Origin: Fagopyrum homotropicum
Taxonomy: Eukaryota > Streptophyta > Magnoliopsida > Caryophyllales > Polygonaceae
Length of the DNA stretch: 64,000 nt
Direction of reading: 5' to 3'
Assembly: GCA_033239125.1 (NCBI GenBank)
Contig: BSWB01000001.1
Location: 116,616,916-116,680,915, forward strand
A model generated the notes under the pieces. It did no database searches. It had not been told where the DNA came from and saw only the letters and a program-made list of their open reading frames with translations. This document shows positions 31,650-42,781 of this stretch, piece by piece. The first letter of the stretch is position 1, and each line of letters opens with the position of its first letter. The translations under genes were made by a program, and so were the position numbers.

Positions 31650-33088
31650 AGGAGTGGAAGAAGAGGAAGGTGGAGTTAGTGAATTTGAATTTCCTGAATT
31701 GGAATAAGAATTACCGGAATTTTGTTAATTGGGACGCCAATTGTTGTTGTTTGAACCCCTATTGTTGTTCTAATTGTTGTTCCGGTTGTTGTTGTTGTTG
31801 TTCCAATTGTTCCGGTTGTTGTTCCGGTTATTGCGGTTTGTATTCTCATTCCCGTTGTTGCCCAAATAACCTACATCTTGCTCCTTTTACTTCGGAAAGT
31901 TGGTTTTGATGGCTTCCTTCAACTCTTTAATCTCCGTATTGAGAGAAAAGATTTGAGTTTGAGCCGCTTGTGATAGCTTTGCTCCTTGATCCACATGATT
32001 CGCCTCTACTTTCCGATGAGAATACTTCTCAATGACTCGCGCTTGCTTCTCAATGAAGTCCCAAGCGTCATCTTCCCTCATGTCCATGAATGTACCACAT
32101 GAAAGGGATTGGAGCTTGAATTGTGTCTCCACATCCAGCCCCTTATAGTATATCTCCAATAGCGCCAATTTGGATATGCCATGATGTGGACAATCCAATA
32201 GCAAATCCTGAAATCTTTCCCAAGATTGAAACAAACTTTCGTTAGATCTCATAGAAAATGCATTAATCTTACCTCTCAACTCCGCCGTTTTAGATGGCGG
32301 AAAGAACTTACTGAGGAATTCCGAAGAAAGATCCTCCCATGTTTCAAGTTTCCCACTTGGAAGAGCTACCAAGACAATGCTTTCCCTTTCAAGGAGAAAA
32401 AGAAAGGCTTGAGTTTATAGCTGTTGGTAGTTGCATTCTTTGGCTTCATTGTCTCCATCATGATCTCAAAATTTTGTAGATGTTGGTGTGGAGATTAAGC
32501 GCTTGTTCCCCCAAATTGATTTTGGCGGACAATGGTTATAACTAGAGGGTTGAAGCTAAACCCTTGTGCATCATCAACATCAAAGTTCACACCTAAACGG
32601 CGTGGTTGCTGCGTTGGATCCATCCTTTGGCCAAGAGTTCTTGGCTCCTCATCCACACGTTCGACTCTCGCACCTCTAGCTGGAACACGGCGATTTGCAG
32701 CTCGCCGTGGAAAGAACGGGTTCACATTGATCGTTGGATCAATTTCCTCTAGTGGTGGCATGGAAGAGTCGCTATCCTCATTGGATGAGTTGTTTCTAAC
32801 CGATCTTCCCGGTCTCCTTCTTCTCTTTTTCTCCTTGAGGTTGTTTATTTCCAACCTCATTTGGAACATCATGTCCGATAGATCATCAACCTTCATTTGA
32901 TGACGATCCATTTCTTCCCTGCGAGTCTTCTCACTCCATTGGAGTTGAGCTTCCTTTTCCGCTAACTCCGTTTGGTAATCACGTTCTCTTTCTTCAGCCA
33001 TTTTTCTTTCCTTAAGCTTTCTCCTCAAAGTCCTCTCAAGCTCTTGATCAAGAGGTAAGAGGTCTTCGTTGTTCCTAGACCTGCGCAT
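31650..33088 (-). pseudogene. Athila gag of element B
   Basis: Start MRRSRNNEDLLPLDQELE at 33088. It opens with a charged coiled-coil region (ERTLRRKLKERKMAEERE), then the gag/UBN-like domain (FSFNPLVITIVRQNQFGGTS, LETWEDLSSEFLSKFFPPSK, SLFQSWERFQDLLLDCPHHG, ETQFKLQSLSCGTFMDMRED). A second helical segment (IFSLNTEIKELKEAI) and an Asn/Trp/Arg-rich tail end it. There is no CCHC zinc knuckle; the N/R/W tract may serve for RNA binding. In-frame stops occur near 32495 (GAA to TAA), 31886, 31770 and 31726. Confidence 0.85.
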
Positions 33089-33166
33089 ACACTCGAAGAG
33101 ATATCAAATAACAAGGGAGAAGCTCCCAAGCTTGACAACCGATAACCGAATTCGGCCTAGACCAAA

Positions 33167-33184
33167 TCTCCGGCAACGGCGCCA
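33167..33184 (-). promoter_or_regulatory. Primer-binding site (tRNA-Asp type) of element B
   Basis: The minus strand reads TGGCGCCGTTGCCGGAGA, six bases inside the 5' LTR. It matches the usual tRNA-Asp-complementary site of Athila/Tat elements with one change (GGGGA to GGAGA). Confidence 0.85.
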
Positions 33185-33190
33185 AAAACT

Positions 33191-34879
33191 TGTTCGCCAC
33201 TTAGCGTGCGTGCAAATAAGCTTTAAATTTATAAAACTAGAATCAAGCAAGCGAACTCGCAGTGTACGGATCGATATAGTTAAGCAAGAATTCCAGAGTA
33301 TCGAACACAGGGATTTGGGGGGTTAAATCCAATTATAGAATTGTCAAGCAAGTAAATGTAAGAGCTTTTGTAAATATTGGGAAAACAACAATCCTAAAGA
33401 TCCAGGAATCCAGCTGTGGCAATCGATTCAAGATATACTAAAGATATAAGGACAGAGTTGAGGTTTGCAAAGGTATACTAATGCAAGGCAATGTACGGTG
33501 AAGTTCCAAAATCTTATATAACTTATCTAAAGACACTCTCTATAAAGGTTGTTGAGGCTTCAGTATAGAAAGGATCTAAAGACAAGAATTAGTATCAAAT
33601 ACCCAAACTTGTAATCCAAGGATCAAGACTAACTCAACCGATTAAGGTGGTGACACTCGAAATCGAAGTAGAGGTTATTGAGGCTTCACTACCACCTAGA
33701 AAAGGCAAGTCAAGACTAAGTTAAAGCAAATCTTTAACTTTGGATTAAAGTAAAAGCAAGGTTCGTAAACTAAGGGAAATTACGGGTGGATCTTGAGATT
33801 CCACGGCCGTGGAACTCAAGAACACACCGTGATTTTGGTTCGTCGGCGATTCTCTCTAACTCTCAAGGTCCAATCTGTTTACGATCGATCTATCATCATC
33901 TAAGCCACAACTATCAACCCTTCACCTTAGAATTGCTAAAGGGTTTTAGCCAACAACAGTCATTATGATATCAAATTCAAGATTTAAAAAAATGAAAAAT
34001 GAAAACCTTCAAAAACCTTTAATAAATCTCAAATCAATCTCAATCCACAACAAGAATAATGATGTATAACAGATTCGGAATAACACAAACCAATCACAAT
34101 CCTTGATAAGAACGAAGAACGGGATGTCAATCCGTCTTCTAATCAAACCTAAGGACAAAGTGTAACTTCCAAATCTCCAAGTCTTCGCAAATCTCCGTTG
34201 CGAAATAGCAATCTCCACACGTCCAACTTGAAACCCTAGGCACGTGCAATAAGCGTAAGCGAAGTCTAAGCGGAGGCGTAAGCGAAGGTGACGGAATCTC
34301 TCTCTTTCCGTCCTTTTATAGGGCAAGATAGAATAAGTGTCCAGCCCATTGTGTAAAAGATCGTGGCTTCAAATTGTACGTTAAAAGATCGCCTAAATCA
34401 CGGTTCCATAGAATTCCACGCCCGTGGTTTAGAGCGTGGTTTAGAGCGTGGAAATTCATCACGGTGCTTCACAACTTCCATGGCCGTGTAACCCTCTGGA
34501 ATGCTCCACGCTTGTGTTGCCAAAGTTCCACGGCCGTGGTTTAGAGCGTGGACTCCAATACGGCCGTATTTTAGAGCGTGGAACGTAGATTGCTCGTAAT
34601 TCTCCTTTGTTTTGTGTCATTCTTCATCCTAGCATCTTCCTTAGCTCCCTTGTGGTGTCCTCAATCCTTGGACATGCTCAATCCATCTCCATTCTCCCTT
34701 GATTCGTCCGGTTTTAGCTCTTATTCGCCTACAATCAGCACAAAGCTTATGTAGACCTCTATATCGACAAAGTAGACAAACTAGCTCACAATTGCTTCAA
34801 TGCTTTATCGATGAACACTAATATGGATGAAATACACTTAGAAAACGTGCCTAAGATATCACAATATTTCATGCTAACA
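33191..34879 (-). repeat. 5' LTR of Athila element B
   Basis: 1,689 bp. Palindromes CCACGGCCGTGG at 33801-33812 and 34528-34539, AATACGGCCGTATT at 34557-34570. A 13-bp unit 'gtttagagcgtgg' is duplicated near 34427-34453, exactly accounting for the length difference from the 3' LTR. Confidence 0.92.
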
Positions 34880-37800
34880 GATACCCGCATCAAGTAGCTT
34901 AAGAATCTCCTTCTTGACAACCTCCTTCATGATCGGATTTAACCGTCGTTGAGGTTGTCGCAAAGGCTTAAAATCTTCTTCCATTAGGATCTTGTGCATG
35001 CATAATGAAGGTTTAATTCCTACAAGATCCTCTATAGTGTAACCTAAGGCTTTCCTATGTTTCCTTAGAACAAACATTAGTTTACTATGTTCATCTTCAC
35101 TTAAATCGGAACTAACAATTACCGAAAAAGTAGAATTAGTTCCTAGAAATGCGTACCTAAGATGTGTGGTAAGTGGCTTCAATTTCATCACCATTGGAGT
35201 CTCTAATGGCTCTTGAGGAGTGTCCAATGCTTCTTTAGAGGCTCTAAGGGTGTAGGAGTTGTTGAAGAAGACTCAAGAGCATTGAAGGAAAGAACGTAAT
35301 TGTTCTCAGAATTTCCCAAAATCACGGCACCACTGTTACTTCCACGGCCGTGGTTTAGGGCGTGGAAGTCAATTACGGCACCACTGGTAGTTCCACGGCC
35401 GTGGTTTTGGCCGTGTAACTTACTGGAGTCCTCTGAATAGCTGATTATGGTCATCATGGATGAATCCACGGCCGTGGAATAGCACAACTGATCGTGATTC
35501 CTCACATTTTCTGACCCATCGTAGAGTTTTTCAAACTCTTCTTCATGCATTTCCTTTAGCTCCTCCAAGGCTTTAATTTCCTCATTGCAATCCTCTTCCT
35601 CTCCTTTCTCCATGATGCTCATGGTTATAACCTTTTGCAATGGATCCTTGAATAGAATCGAGCTTACTTCCTCTCTAGATGCCTCCTCGTCATAGATATT
35701 GAATATATCTTCTCCAAGAGCTGGCTCTTTCACTAAAGTGGAAAGAACAAACTCTACCTTCTCTTCTCCTATGTCGAAGGCAAGTCTAGCATTCTTGCAA
35801 TCCACCATACAACCGGATGTTGTAAGAAACGGTCTTCCGAGTATGATCTGGACCGGACTATCGGAATGTCAAGCACAACAAAATCTATTGGAACATAGAA
35901 CTTACCAAGCTTGACTGGGACGTCTTCAATGATAACCGACGGGACGAGTTATGGATCGATTCGCCATGTATAACGTCATCTTCACCGGTTTAGGTTCACC
36001 TAAACCGATCTTCCTGCATAAGGCAAGCGGGATGATGTTAACGCTTGCTCCCAAGTCACATAATGCATCATAAGTGACTTCTCCCACTCCAATTGGAATA
36101 CAAAATGACCCCGGATCCTTCAGCTTTGGGGGCATCTTTTCCTTCATCGTTTTGATGAGGTCCGATGATTCCGAATTCATCTTGACTTCTCCAAAGTCTT
36201 CCAGCTTCCTCTTGTTAGAGAGGATCTCCTTTAAGAACTTCCCGTAAGCGGGCATACCTACAATTGCATCAATGAAAGGTATGTTAATGTGCAGTTTGCT
36301 CATGAGTTCAATGAACTTACCGAACTGCTTGTCTAGATGCGCTCTTGCTCTAGATTGCGGGAATGGTAAGGGAGGTTTGTAAGCTGGAGGAGGAATGTAG
36401 ATGTCTTCCTTCTCCTTCCCCTTTTACTTCTCCTTTTCGACGGGAACTTCAACAAACTTAGGCTGCGGGTCGGTAGTTGTTGCTCCGCTCCTAGTTATGA
36501 TAGCCATCACCCTTCCCTTCGGGTTGTCCTCCCTCTTTCCGGGAAGCTTTCCTTGGTCTCTAGGAACTTCCTCGTCCTTGCTGGACATTTGATTTTCTAA
36601 AGCTCTTTGAGCTTTATCGACCTTAGTAACGTAGCTCTCCAGTCCTTGAAGCTTTCCCAAGATTGTTTCCAGTATGGGATCGGGCTTCTCCTTCCCCGAG
36701 TTGCTTCCGCTATTGGATGTTTGCCCCTGGATTTTCAAAGGAATGGAAGAAGAAGATGGAGATGTTAGTGAATTTCCTGAATTGGGATAAGAATTACCGG
36801 AAATTTTCTGTTGGTTGGAACGCCAATTGTTGTTTGAATTCCGTTTGTTGTTCCAATTATTGTTCCGGTTGTTGTTCCAATTGTTCCGGTTGTTGTTCCG
36901 GTTGGTGTTCTCATCCCCTTGATGGTTATTGTTGTTTCCTAAATATCCAACATCTTGCTCCTTAGGCTTTTGAAGGCTAGCTCTAATGACTTCCTTCAAC
37001 TCTTTAATTTCGGTGTTGAGGGAAAAGATTTGAGTTTGTGCAGCTTGTGTTAGCTTCACTCCTTGCTCTACTTGGTTAGCTTCCGCCTTCCGGTGGGAAT
37101 ACTTCTCAATTACTTGGGCTTGCTTCTCAATAAAGTCTCAAGCGTCATCATCCCTCATGTCCATGAATGTGCCACATGAAAGGGATTGGAGCTTGAATTG
37201 TGTTTCCACATCTATCCCCTTGTAATATATCTCCAACAACTCTAACATGGAAATGCCATGGTGTGGGCAATCCAATAATAGATCCTGAAACCTTTCCCAA
37301 GATTGAAACAAACTTTCGTAAGATTTCATAGAAAAAGCATTGATTTTACCTCTCAACTCCGCTGTCTTGGATGGCGGAAAGAATTTGGTTAGGAACTCCG
37401 AAGATAGATCCTCCCATGTGTCGAGTCTTCCATTTGGAAGAGCTTGATACCAAGATAAAGCCTTCCCTTTCAAAGAGAAGAAGAATGGCTTGATCTTGTA
37501 GTTGTTGGTGGTTGCATTCTTTGGTTTCATTGTCTCCATTAGAATCTCAAAGTTCTGTAAATATTGGTGTGCAGATTCAGCACTCGTTCCTCCAAATTGG
37601 CTTTGGCAAACGATGGTAATAACTTGCGGGTTAAAGCTAAACCCTTGGATATCTTCAGCTTCGAAGTTCACGTCTAGACGGCGCGGTTGTTGAATTGGAT
37701 CCATCCTTTATCCAAGAGTTCTTGGCTCCTCATCTACACGAGCGGCTCTCGCACCCCCAGCTGGGATACGAGGATTGGCGGCCGGTCTTGGATATGCCGG

Positions 37801-38165
37801 ACTGGATTGATCGTTGGATCAATTTCCTCTAGCGGTGGCATATCATCATCATACTCCTCATCGGATGATTCCACTGTAATAGACTTAGTTGACATAACTT
37901 TCTTCTTTTTCTTGGAGTCATTCATCTCCAACTTCATGTCCATCGTCATAGCTTTGAGCTCATCAATTTGGAATTGATGACGCTTCGCTTCTTCCTTACG
38001 AGTTTTCTCACTCAACCTAAATTGAGCTTGAGACTCCTCTAACTCCGCCTGGAGATCTCTCTCTCTATTTTCAGCCATCTTTCTTTCCTTAAGTTTCTTT
38101 CTCAAAGTCTTCTCAAGTTCCGAATCAAGAGGTATGAGGTCCTTGTTGGATCTAGACCTGCACAT
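34880..38165 (-). pseudogene. Athila gag-protease-RT N-terminus of element A
   Basis: Start MCRSRSNKDLIPLDSELE at 38165. Order as in element B: coiled-coil head, gag domain (FSFNPQVITIVCQSQFGGTS, TWEDLSSEFLTKFFPPSKTA, SWERFQDLLLDCPHHGISML), Asn/Trp/Arg-rich tail (about 36800-36935), protease CDLGASVNIIPLALCRKIGL, acidic linker with repeated N-H-G-R-G, and the start of RT up to KEILKLLDAGI where element B is inserted. Breaks: stops near 37733, 37137 (TGG to TGA) and 36424, a 4-nt deletion near 35860 and a 1-nt insertion near 35930. Confidence 0.88.
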
Positions 38166-38268
38166 ATACCTAAGAGAACCTGCAAATAGCACTCAAAAGA
38201 GATATCAAATAACAAGAGCAAAGCTCCCAAGCTCGACAACCGAGAACCGAAGTTTGGTCTAGACCAAA

Positions 38269-38286
38269 TCCCCGGCAACGGCGCCA
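38269..38286 (-). promoter_or_regulatory. Primer-binding site (tRNA-Asp type) of element A
   Basis: The minus strand reads TGGCGCCGTTGCCGGGGA without mismatch to the usual Asp-type site, six bases from the LTR. Confidence 0.88.
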
Positions 38287-38292
38287 AAAACT

Positions 38293-39998
38293 TGTTCGCC
38301 CGAAAACGTGCGTGCAAATAAGCTTTATATTTATAAAACTAGAATAAAAGCAAGCGAACCCGCAGTGTATGGATCGGCGTAGATTAGCAAGTATTCCAGA
38401 GTATCGAACACAGGGATTTGGTGAAACAAAATCCAATTTCAGATTGTCAAGCAAATAAGATGTAAAGCTTTGCAAATATTGGGGAAAACAGCAACCCTAA
38501 AGATCTAGATATCAAGTTGTGGCAATCGATTCAAGATATACTAAAGAACTAAGGACAGAGTCAAGAATTGCGAAGGTATACTAAAGCAAGGTTATGTACG
38601 GCGAAGTTCCAAACCCTATATGTCTAACCCAAAGGCTCTCTCTATAAAGGTTGTTGAGGCTGCAATATAGAAAGGATCTAAGGACAAGAATTAATCTCAA
38701 ATACCCAAACTTGTAACCCAAGGATCAATATAAACTCAAACGGTTAAGGTTGTGACACTCGAAACCGAAATAGAGGATGTTGAGTCTCACTACTACCTAG
38801 GAAAGGCAAGCCAAGACTAGGTTAAAGCTAATCCTTAACTTTGGATTAGTGTAAAAGCAAAGTTCGTAAACTGAGGTAAATCACGGGTAGATCTTGAGAA
38901 CCACGGCCGTGGAAACCTAAGAACAGGCCGTGATTTAGGGTGTCGATGATATTTCTCTAACTCTCAAAGTCCAATCAAATTACGATCGATCTATCATCAT
39001 CTAAGCCACAATTATCAACCCTTCACCTTAGAATTGCTAAAGGGTTTTATCCAATAACCATTGTCATGATATCAATATTCAATTTAAGAAGAATGAAAGA
39101 TGAAAACCCTCAAATACTCAATAAAACTTCAAAACCAATTCTCAAATCCGAAACACAAGAAGCAATGTTAATGGATTCAAAATATATAACACAAAACCTC
39201 ACAATGATCTAAGGCAAGTACGAAGAACGGGATGTCAATCCGTCTTCAATATCAAAACCTAAGAAAAAGGATAAAACCTCCGCAGTAAGCAATCTCCAAT
39301 CTACAACAATTCGGCGTTTCCGCAACTCTCGGCGACTTCCAATCAACCCTAAGCAAGAGTGCTGAAAACAAGGGTAAGTGGCCGTCCTCGAAATTCTCTT
39401 TTCCAGCCCTTTTTATAAGACGAGAAAGAATTACCGTCAAGGCCCAATACGTAAATGACGTGGCAAATAATGACACGTCAAAAGATCGCCTAAATCACGG
39501 TCTCATAGCTTTCCACTACCGTGGTTTAGAGCGTGGAAACAGATTACGGTGCTTTGTGACTTCCACGACCGTAATTTAGGCCGTGTAACTTACTGGAGTG
39601 CTCCAAACTCTCTCCCACGTTCATGATGCTAGGTCCACGGCCGTGGTTTAGAGCGTGGACTCCAAATCATCTTCTCCACGGCCGTAATTCAGGGCGTGGA
39701 AGTGTATATTGCTTGTTGTTGCCTTTGTTTCGTGACATTCTTTATCCTAGCTCCTTCCTTAGCTTCTTTGATGTATCTCCTAATCCTTGAACATGATCGA
39801 TTACTCTCTTTTCTCTCTCAAATGCTCCGATTCCAGCTCCTATTCACCTATAATCAACACAAAGCTAGTGTAGACTTCCATATCGATAAAATAGATGAAC
39901 AAGCTAACATTTGCTTCAAAACCTTATCCATGTACACAAAAATAAGGGAAAAACAACCAAAATAATTGCCTAGAATATCGCCATATTTCATGCTAACA
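38293..39998 (-). repeat. 5' LTR of Athila element A
   Basis: 1,706 bp, TGTTCGCCCG to GCTAACA on the plus strand. Palindromes at 38901-38912 and 39635-39646 plus diverged copies near 39517, 39561 and 39674. The right end joins directly to interior sequence of element C with no polypurine tract, which is why it is read as an insertion of A into C. Confidence 0.9.
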
Positions 39999-42650
39999 CC
40001 ACGCCCGTGGAAAAGCACGATAGACCATGATTTTTGACGTTTTCGGAGCCATCGTAAAATTTTTTGAAATTTTCAACTTGCACCTCTTTTAGCTCTTCCA
40101 TAGCATCAACCTCAGCATTGCACTCTTCTTCTCCTTTTTCCATGATGCTCATGGTTATGACCTTTTGCAACGGATCTTTGAATAAGATCGCACTTACTTC
40201 CTCCCTAGACATATCTTCATCATGGATGTTGAACATGTCTTCTTCAAGTGTTGGATCTTTTGTCAAAGTTGAGAGGACAAACTCAACCTTCTCTTCTCCA
40301 ATATCGAAAGCCAATCTCGCATTCTTGCAATCGACCATACAACCGGAGGTTGCAAGAAAAGGTCTCCCGAGTATGATCGGGACCGGACAATCTGCAGGAA
40401 TATCAAGCACAACAAAATCTATAGGAATATAGAATCTACCGAGCTTAACCGGGATGTCTTCAATGATTCCTACGGGTCGAGTAATGGATCGATCCGCCAT
40501 ATACAACGTCATCTTCACCGGTTTTGGTTCGCCTAAACCGACCTTCCTGCACAAGGCAAGTGGAATGATGCTCACACTTGTTCCCAAGTCACAAAGTGCA
40601 TCATATGTGACCTCTCCAATTCCTATTGGTATGCAAAATGACTCCGGATCTCTCAGCTTTGGGGGTATCTTTTCCGTCGTCGTTTTGATGAGTTTCGAAG
40701 ATACCGAACTCATCTTGACTTCTCCAAAGTCTTCTAGCTTCCTCTTGTTGGAGAGGATCTCTTTCAAGAACTTCCCGTAAGCGGGCATACCTAAAATTCC
40801 ATCAATAAAAGGTATGTTAATATGCAGTTTTCTCATAAGGTCGATAAACTTACCGAACTGCTTGTATAGACGCGTTGTTGCTCTAGATTGCGGGAATGGT
40901 AAGGGAGGTTTATAAGCTGGAGGAGGAACGTAGACATCTTCCTTCTCCTTTCCCTTGTCTTTCTCCTTCTCTTTTTCTTTGGGAACTTCAACGAATTTGG
41001 GCTGTGGGTCGGTGGTTGTTGCCCCACTTCTCATTGTAATTGCCATCACCCTTCCTTTAGGATTATCTTCCGTCTTTCCAAGAAGTTTTCCTTGATCTCT
41101 TGGAACTTCTTCAGCCTTGCTGAATAGTTGGTTTTCTAAAGCTTTTTGTGCTTTATCAACCGAGGTAATGTAGTTCTCCAATCCTTGTATCTTTCCCAAG
41201 ATCGTTTCCAGCATAGGATCAGGTTTGTCCTTCTCCAGTTTGCTTGAGCTATTGATATTTGCCCCTGACTTTTCAAAGGGGTAGAAGAAGAAGAAGGTGG
41301 TGTTAGTGAATTTCCAGCATGTGAATAGGGATTACCGGAATTTTGTTGGTTGGATCTCCAATTATTGTTGGCGTTCCTATTGTTGTTGTTGTTCCAATTA
41401 TTGTTCCGATAATTGTTCCTATTTCCTTGAGTGTTGTTCTCCCTTCCTAAGTAGCCAACATCTTGCTCTTTTGTCTTTTGAAGGCTGGATTTCATGATTT
41501 CCTTCAGCTCCTTGATTTCATTGTTGAGGGAGAAAATTTGAGCTTGAGCTGTTGAATTTAATTTCGCTCCCGGCTCTCCGGAGTTTGGATTCCCATTATC
41601 AGCTTTCCTATGGGAATACTTCTCAATCACTTTAGCTTGCTTCTCAATGAAGTCCCAAGCATCATCCTCTCTCATATCCATGAAAGTTCCACATGAAAGG
41701 GATTGAAGATTGAACTGTGTTGTTGCATCTAGTCCCTTGTAGTAGATCTTTAATAATTCCAGCTTTGAGATGCCATGGTATGGGCAATCCAATAGGAGAT
41801 CTTGAAACCTTTCCCAAGATTTAAACAAACTCTCATTAGGTTTCATAGAAAAAGCATTAATCTTACCTCTCAATTCCGCAGTTTTGGATAGCGGAAAGAA
41901 CTTGGTGAGAAACTCCGAAGTTAAAGTCTCCTATGTGCTGAGCTTTCCAGGTGGAAGTGCTTGATACCAAGCTAACGCCTTGTCCTTCAAAGAAAAGAAG
42001 AACGGTTTCAGCTTGTAGCTATTGTTGATAGTCCTTAGTGGCTTCAAATTCTCCATAAGAATCTCAAAGTTTATCAAATGTTGATGCGGAGATTCAGCTT
42101 CCGTTCCACCAAACTGATTTTGACGGAGCATAGTGATGACTTGTGGGTGAAGTCCAAAGTCATGATCATCTTGCTCTCCAAGATTTACACCTAAACAGCG
42201 TGGTTGCTGAATTGGGTCCATTCTTTACCCAAGAGTTCGTGGTTCAGTCACGAAATTAGCGTCTCTCTCGTCCCTAGCATGAGCGCGAGGGTCAACATAA
42301 GCTCGATGATTAATTGGTGGTATGTCCTCTAGCTCCGGCATATCATCATCATCATCATCGGATGATTCAGCTTTAGATGCCTTAGATTTCTTTTTCTTGG
42401 TGTCATTTCTCTCCAATTTCATATCCAAAATCATCGCTGTAAGCTCATCTATTTGAAACTGATTTCGCTCTTTTTCTTCCATACGAGCTTTCTCACTTAA
42501 TTTGAGTTGAGCATGAGTTTCTTCCAACTCCTCTTGGAAGTTCCTATCATTATTTTCAGCCCTCTTTTTCTCCCTTAACTTTCTCTTCAAAGTTTTCTCT
42601 AATTCGGGATCAAAAGGAACGAGGTCTTTCGTGGATCTAGACCTTCGCAT
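39999..42650 (-). pseudogene. Athila gag-protease of element C, truncated
   Basis: Start MRRSRSTKDLVPFDPELE at 42650, coiled-coil head, gag domain (FGLHPQVITMLRQNQFGGTE, SLFKSWERFQDLLLDCPYHG, SLSCGTFMDMREDDAWDFIE), Asn/Trp/Arg-rich tail near 41345-41440, and protease with CDLGTSVSIIPLALCRKVGL and PVPIILGRPFLATSGC. A stop near 42222, TGG to TAG near 41931 and a frameshift near 41270 break it. It runs out in the acidic linker at the junction with the LTR of A. Confidence 0.85.
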
Positions 42651-42757
42651 ATACCTATAAAAAAATCCTGCAAAAATCACTCAAGTAGATAGATTAAATC
42701 TCAAGAGCAAAAGCTCTCAAGCCTGACAACCGAAGACTGAATTTGGCCTAGACCAAA

Positions 42758-42775
42758 TCCCCGACAACGGCGCCA
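42758..42775 (-). promoter_or_regulatory. Primer-binding site (tRNA-Asp type) of element C
   Basis: The minus strand reads TGGCGCCGTTGTCGGGGA, one mismatch to the Asp-type site. Confidence 0.82.
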
Positions 42776-42781
42776 AAAACT

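Larger units (their letters stand above)
21791..34879 (-). mobile_element. Athila-type Ty3/gypsy element B, full-length, nested in A
   Basis: 13,089 bp with both LTRs (21791-23466 and 33191-34879, starting TGTTCGCC and ending GCTAACA), primer site, gag, pol, env-position ORF and a polypurine tract by the 3' LTR. It interrupts RT of element A; the flanks are GATAT (21786-21790) and GATAC (34880-34884), a 5-bp duplication with one mismatch. Undamaged pol reads through this site in B itself ('gatagatgatacctgcatc'), confirming the insertion point. LTRs differ at roughly 25-30 substitutions plus a 13-bp duplication (about 1.6%, counted by eye), so the insertion is fairly young, yet all ORFs are broken. 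Confidence 0.92.
16911..39998 (-). mobile_element. Athila-type Ty3/gypsy element A (interrupted by B)
   Basis: Minus-strand element. Order from the right: 5' LTR 38293-39998, tRNA-Asp primer site 38269-38286, gag, protease, RT N-terminus down to 34880, then element B (21791-34879), then RT-RNase H-integrase 21790-19207, a non-coding spacer, and the env-position ORF ending at the deletion junction 16911. The 3' end and 3' LTR are lost or represented by the fragment 16154-16888. Multiple nonsense and frameshift mutations make it non-autonomous today. The order LTR-gag-pol-extra ORF, Asp primer site and DLGAS protease motif support the Athila lineage. Confidence 0.85.
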
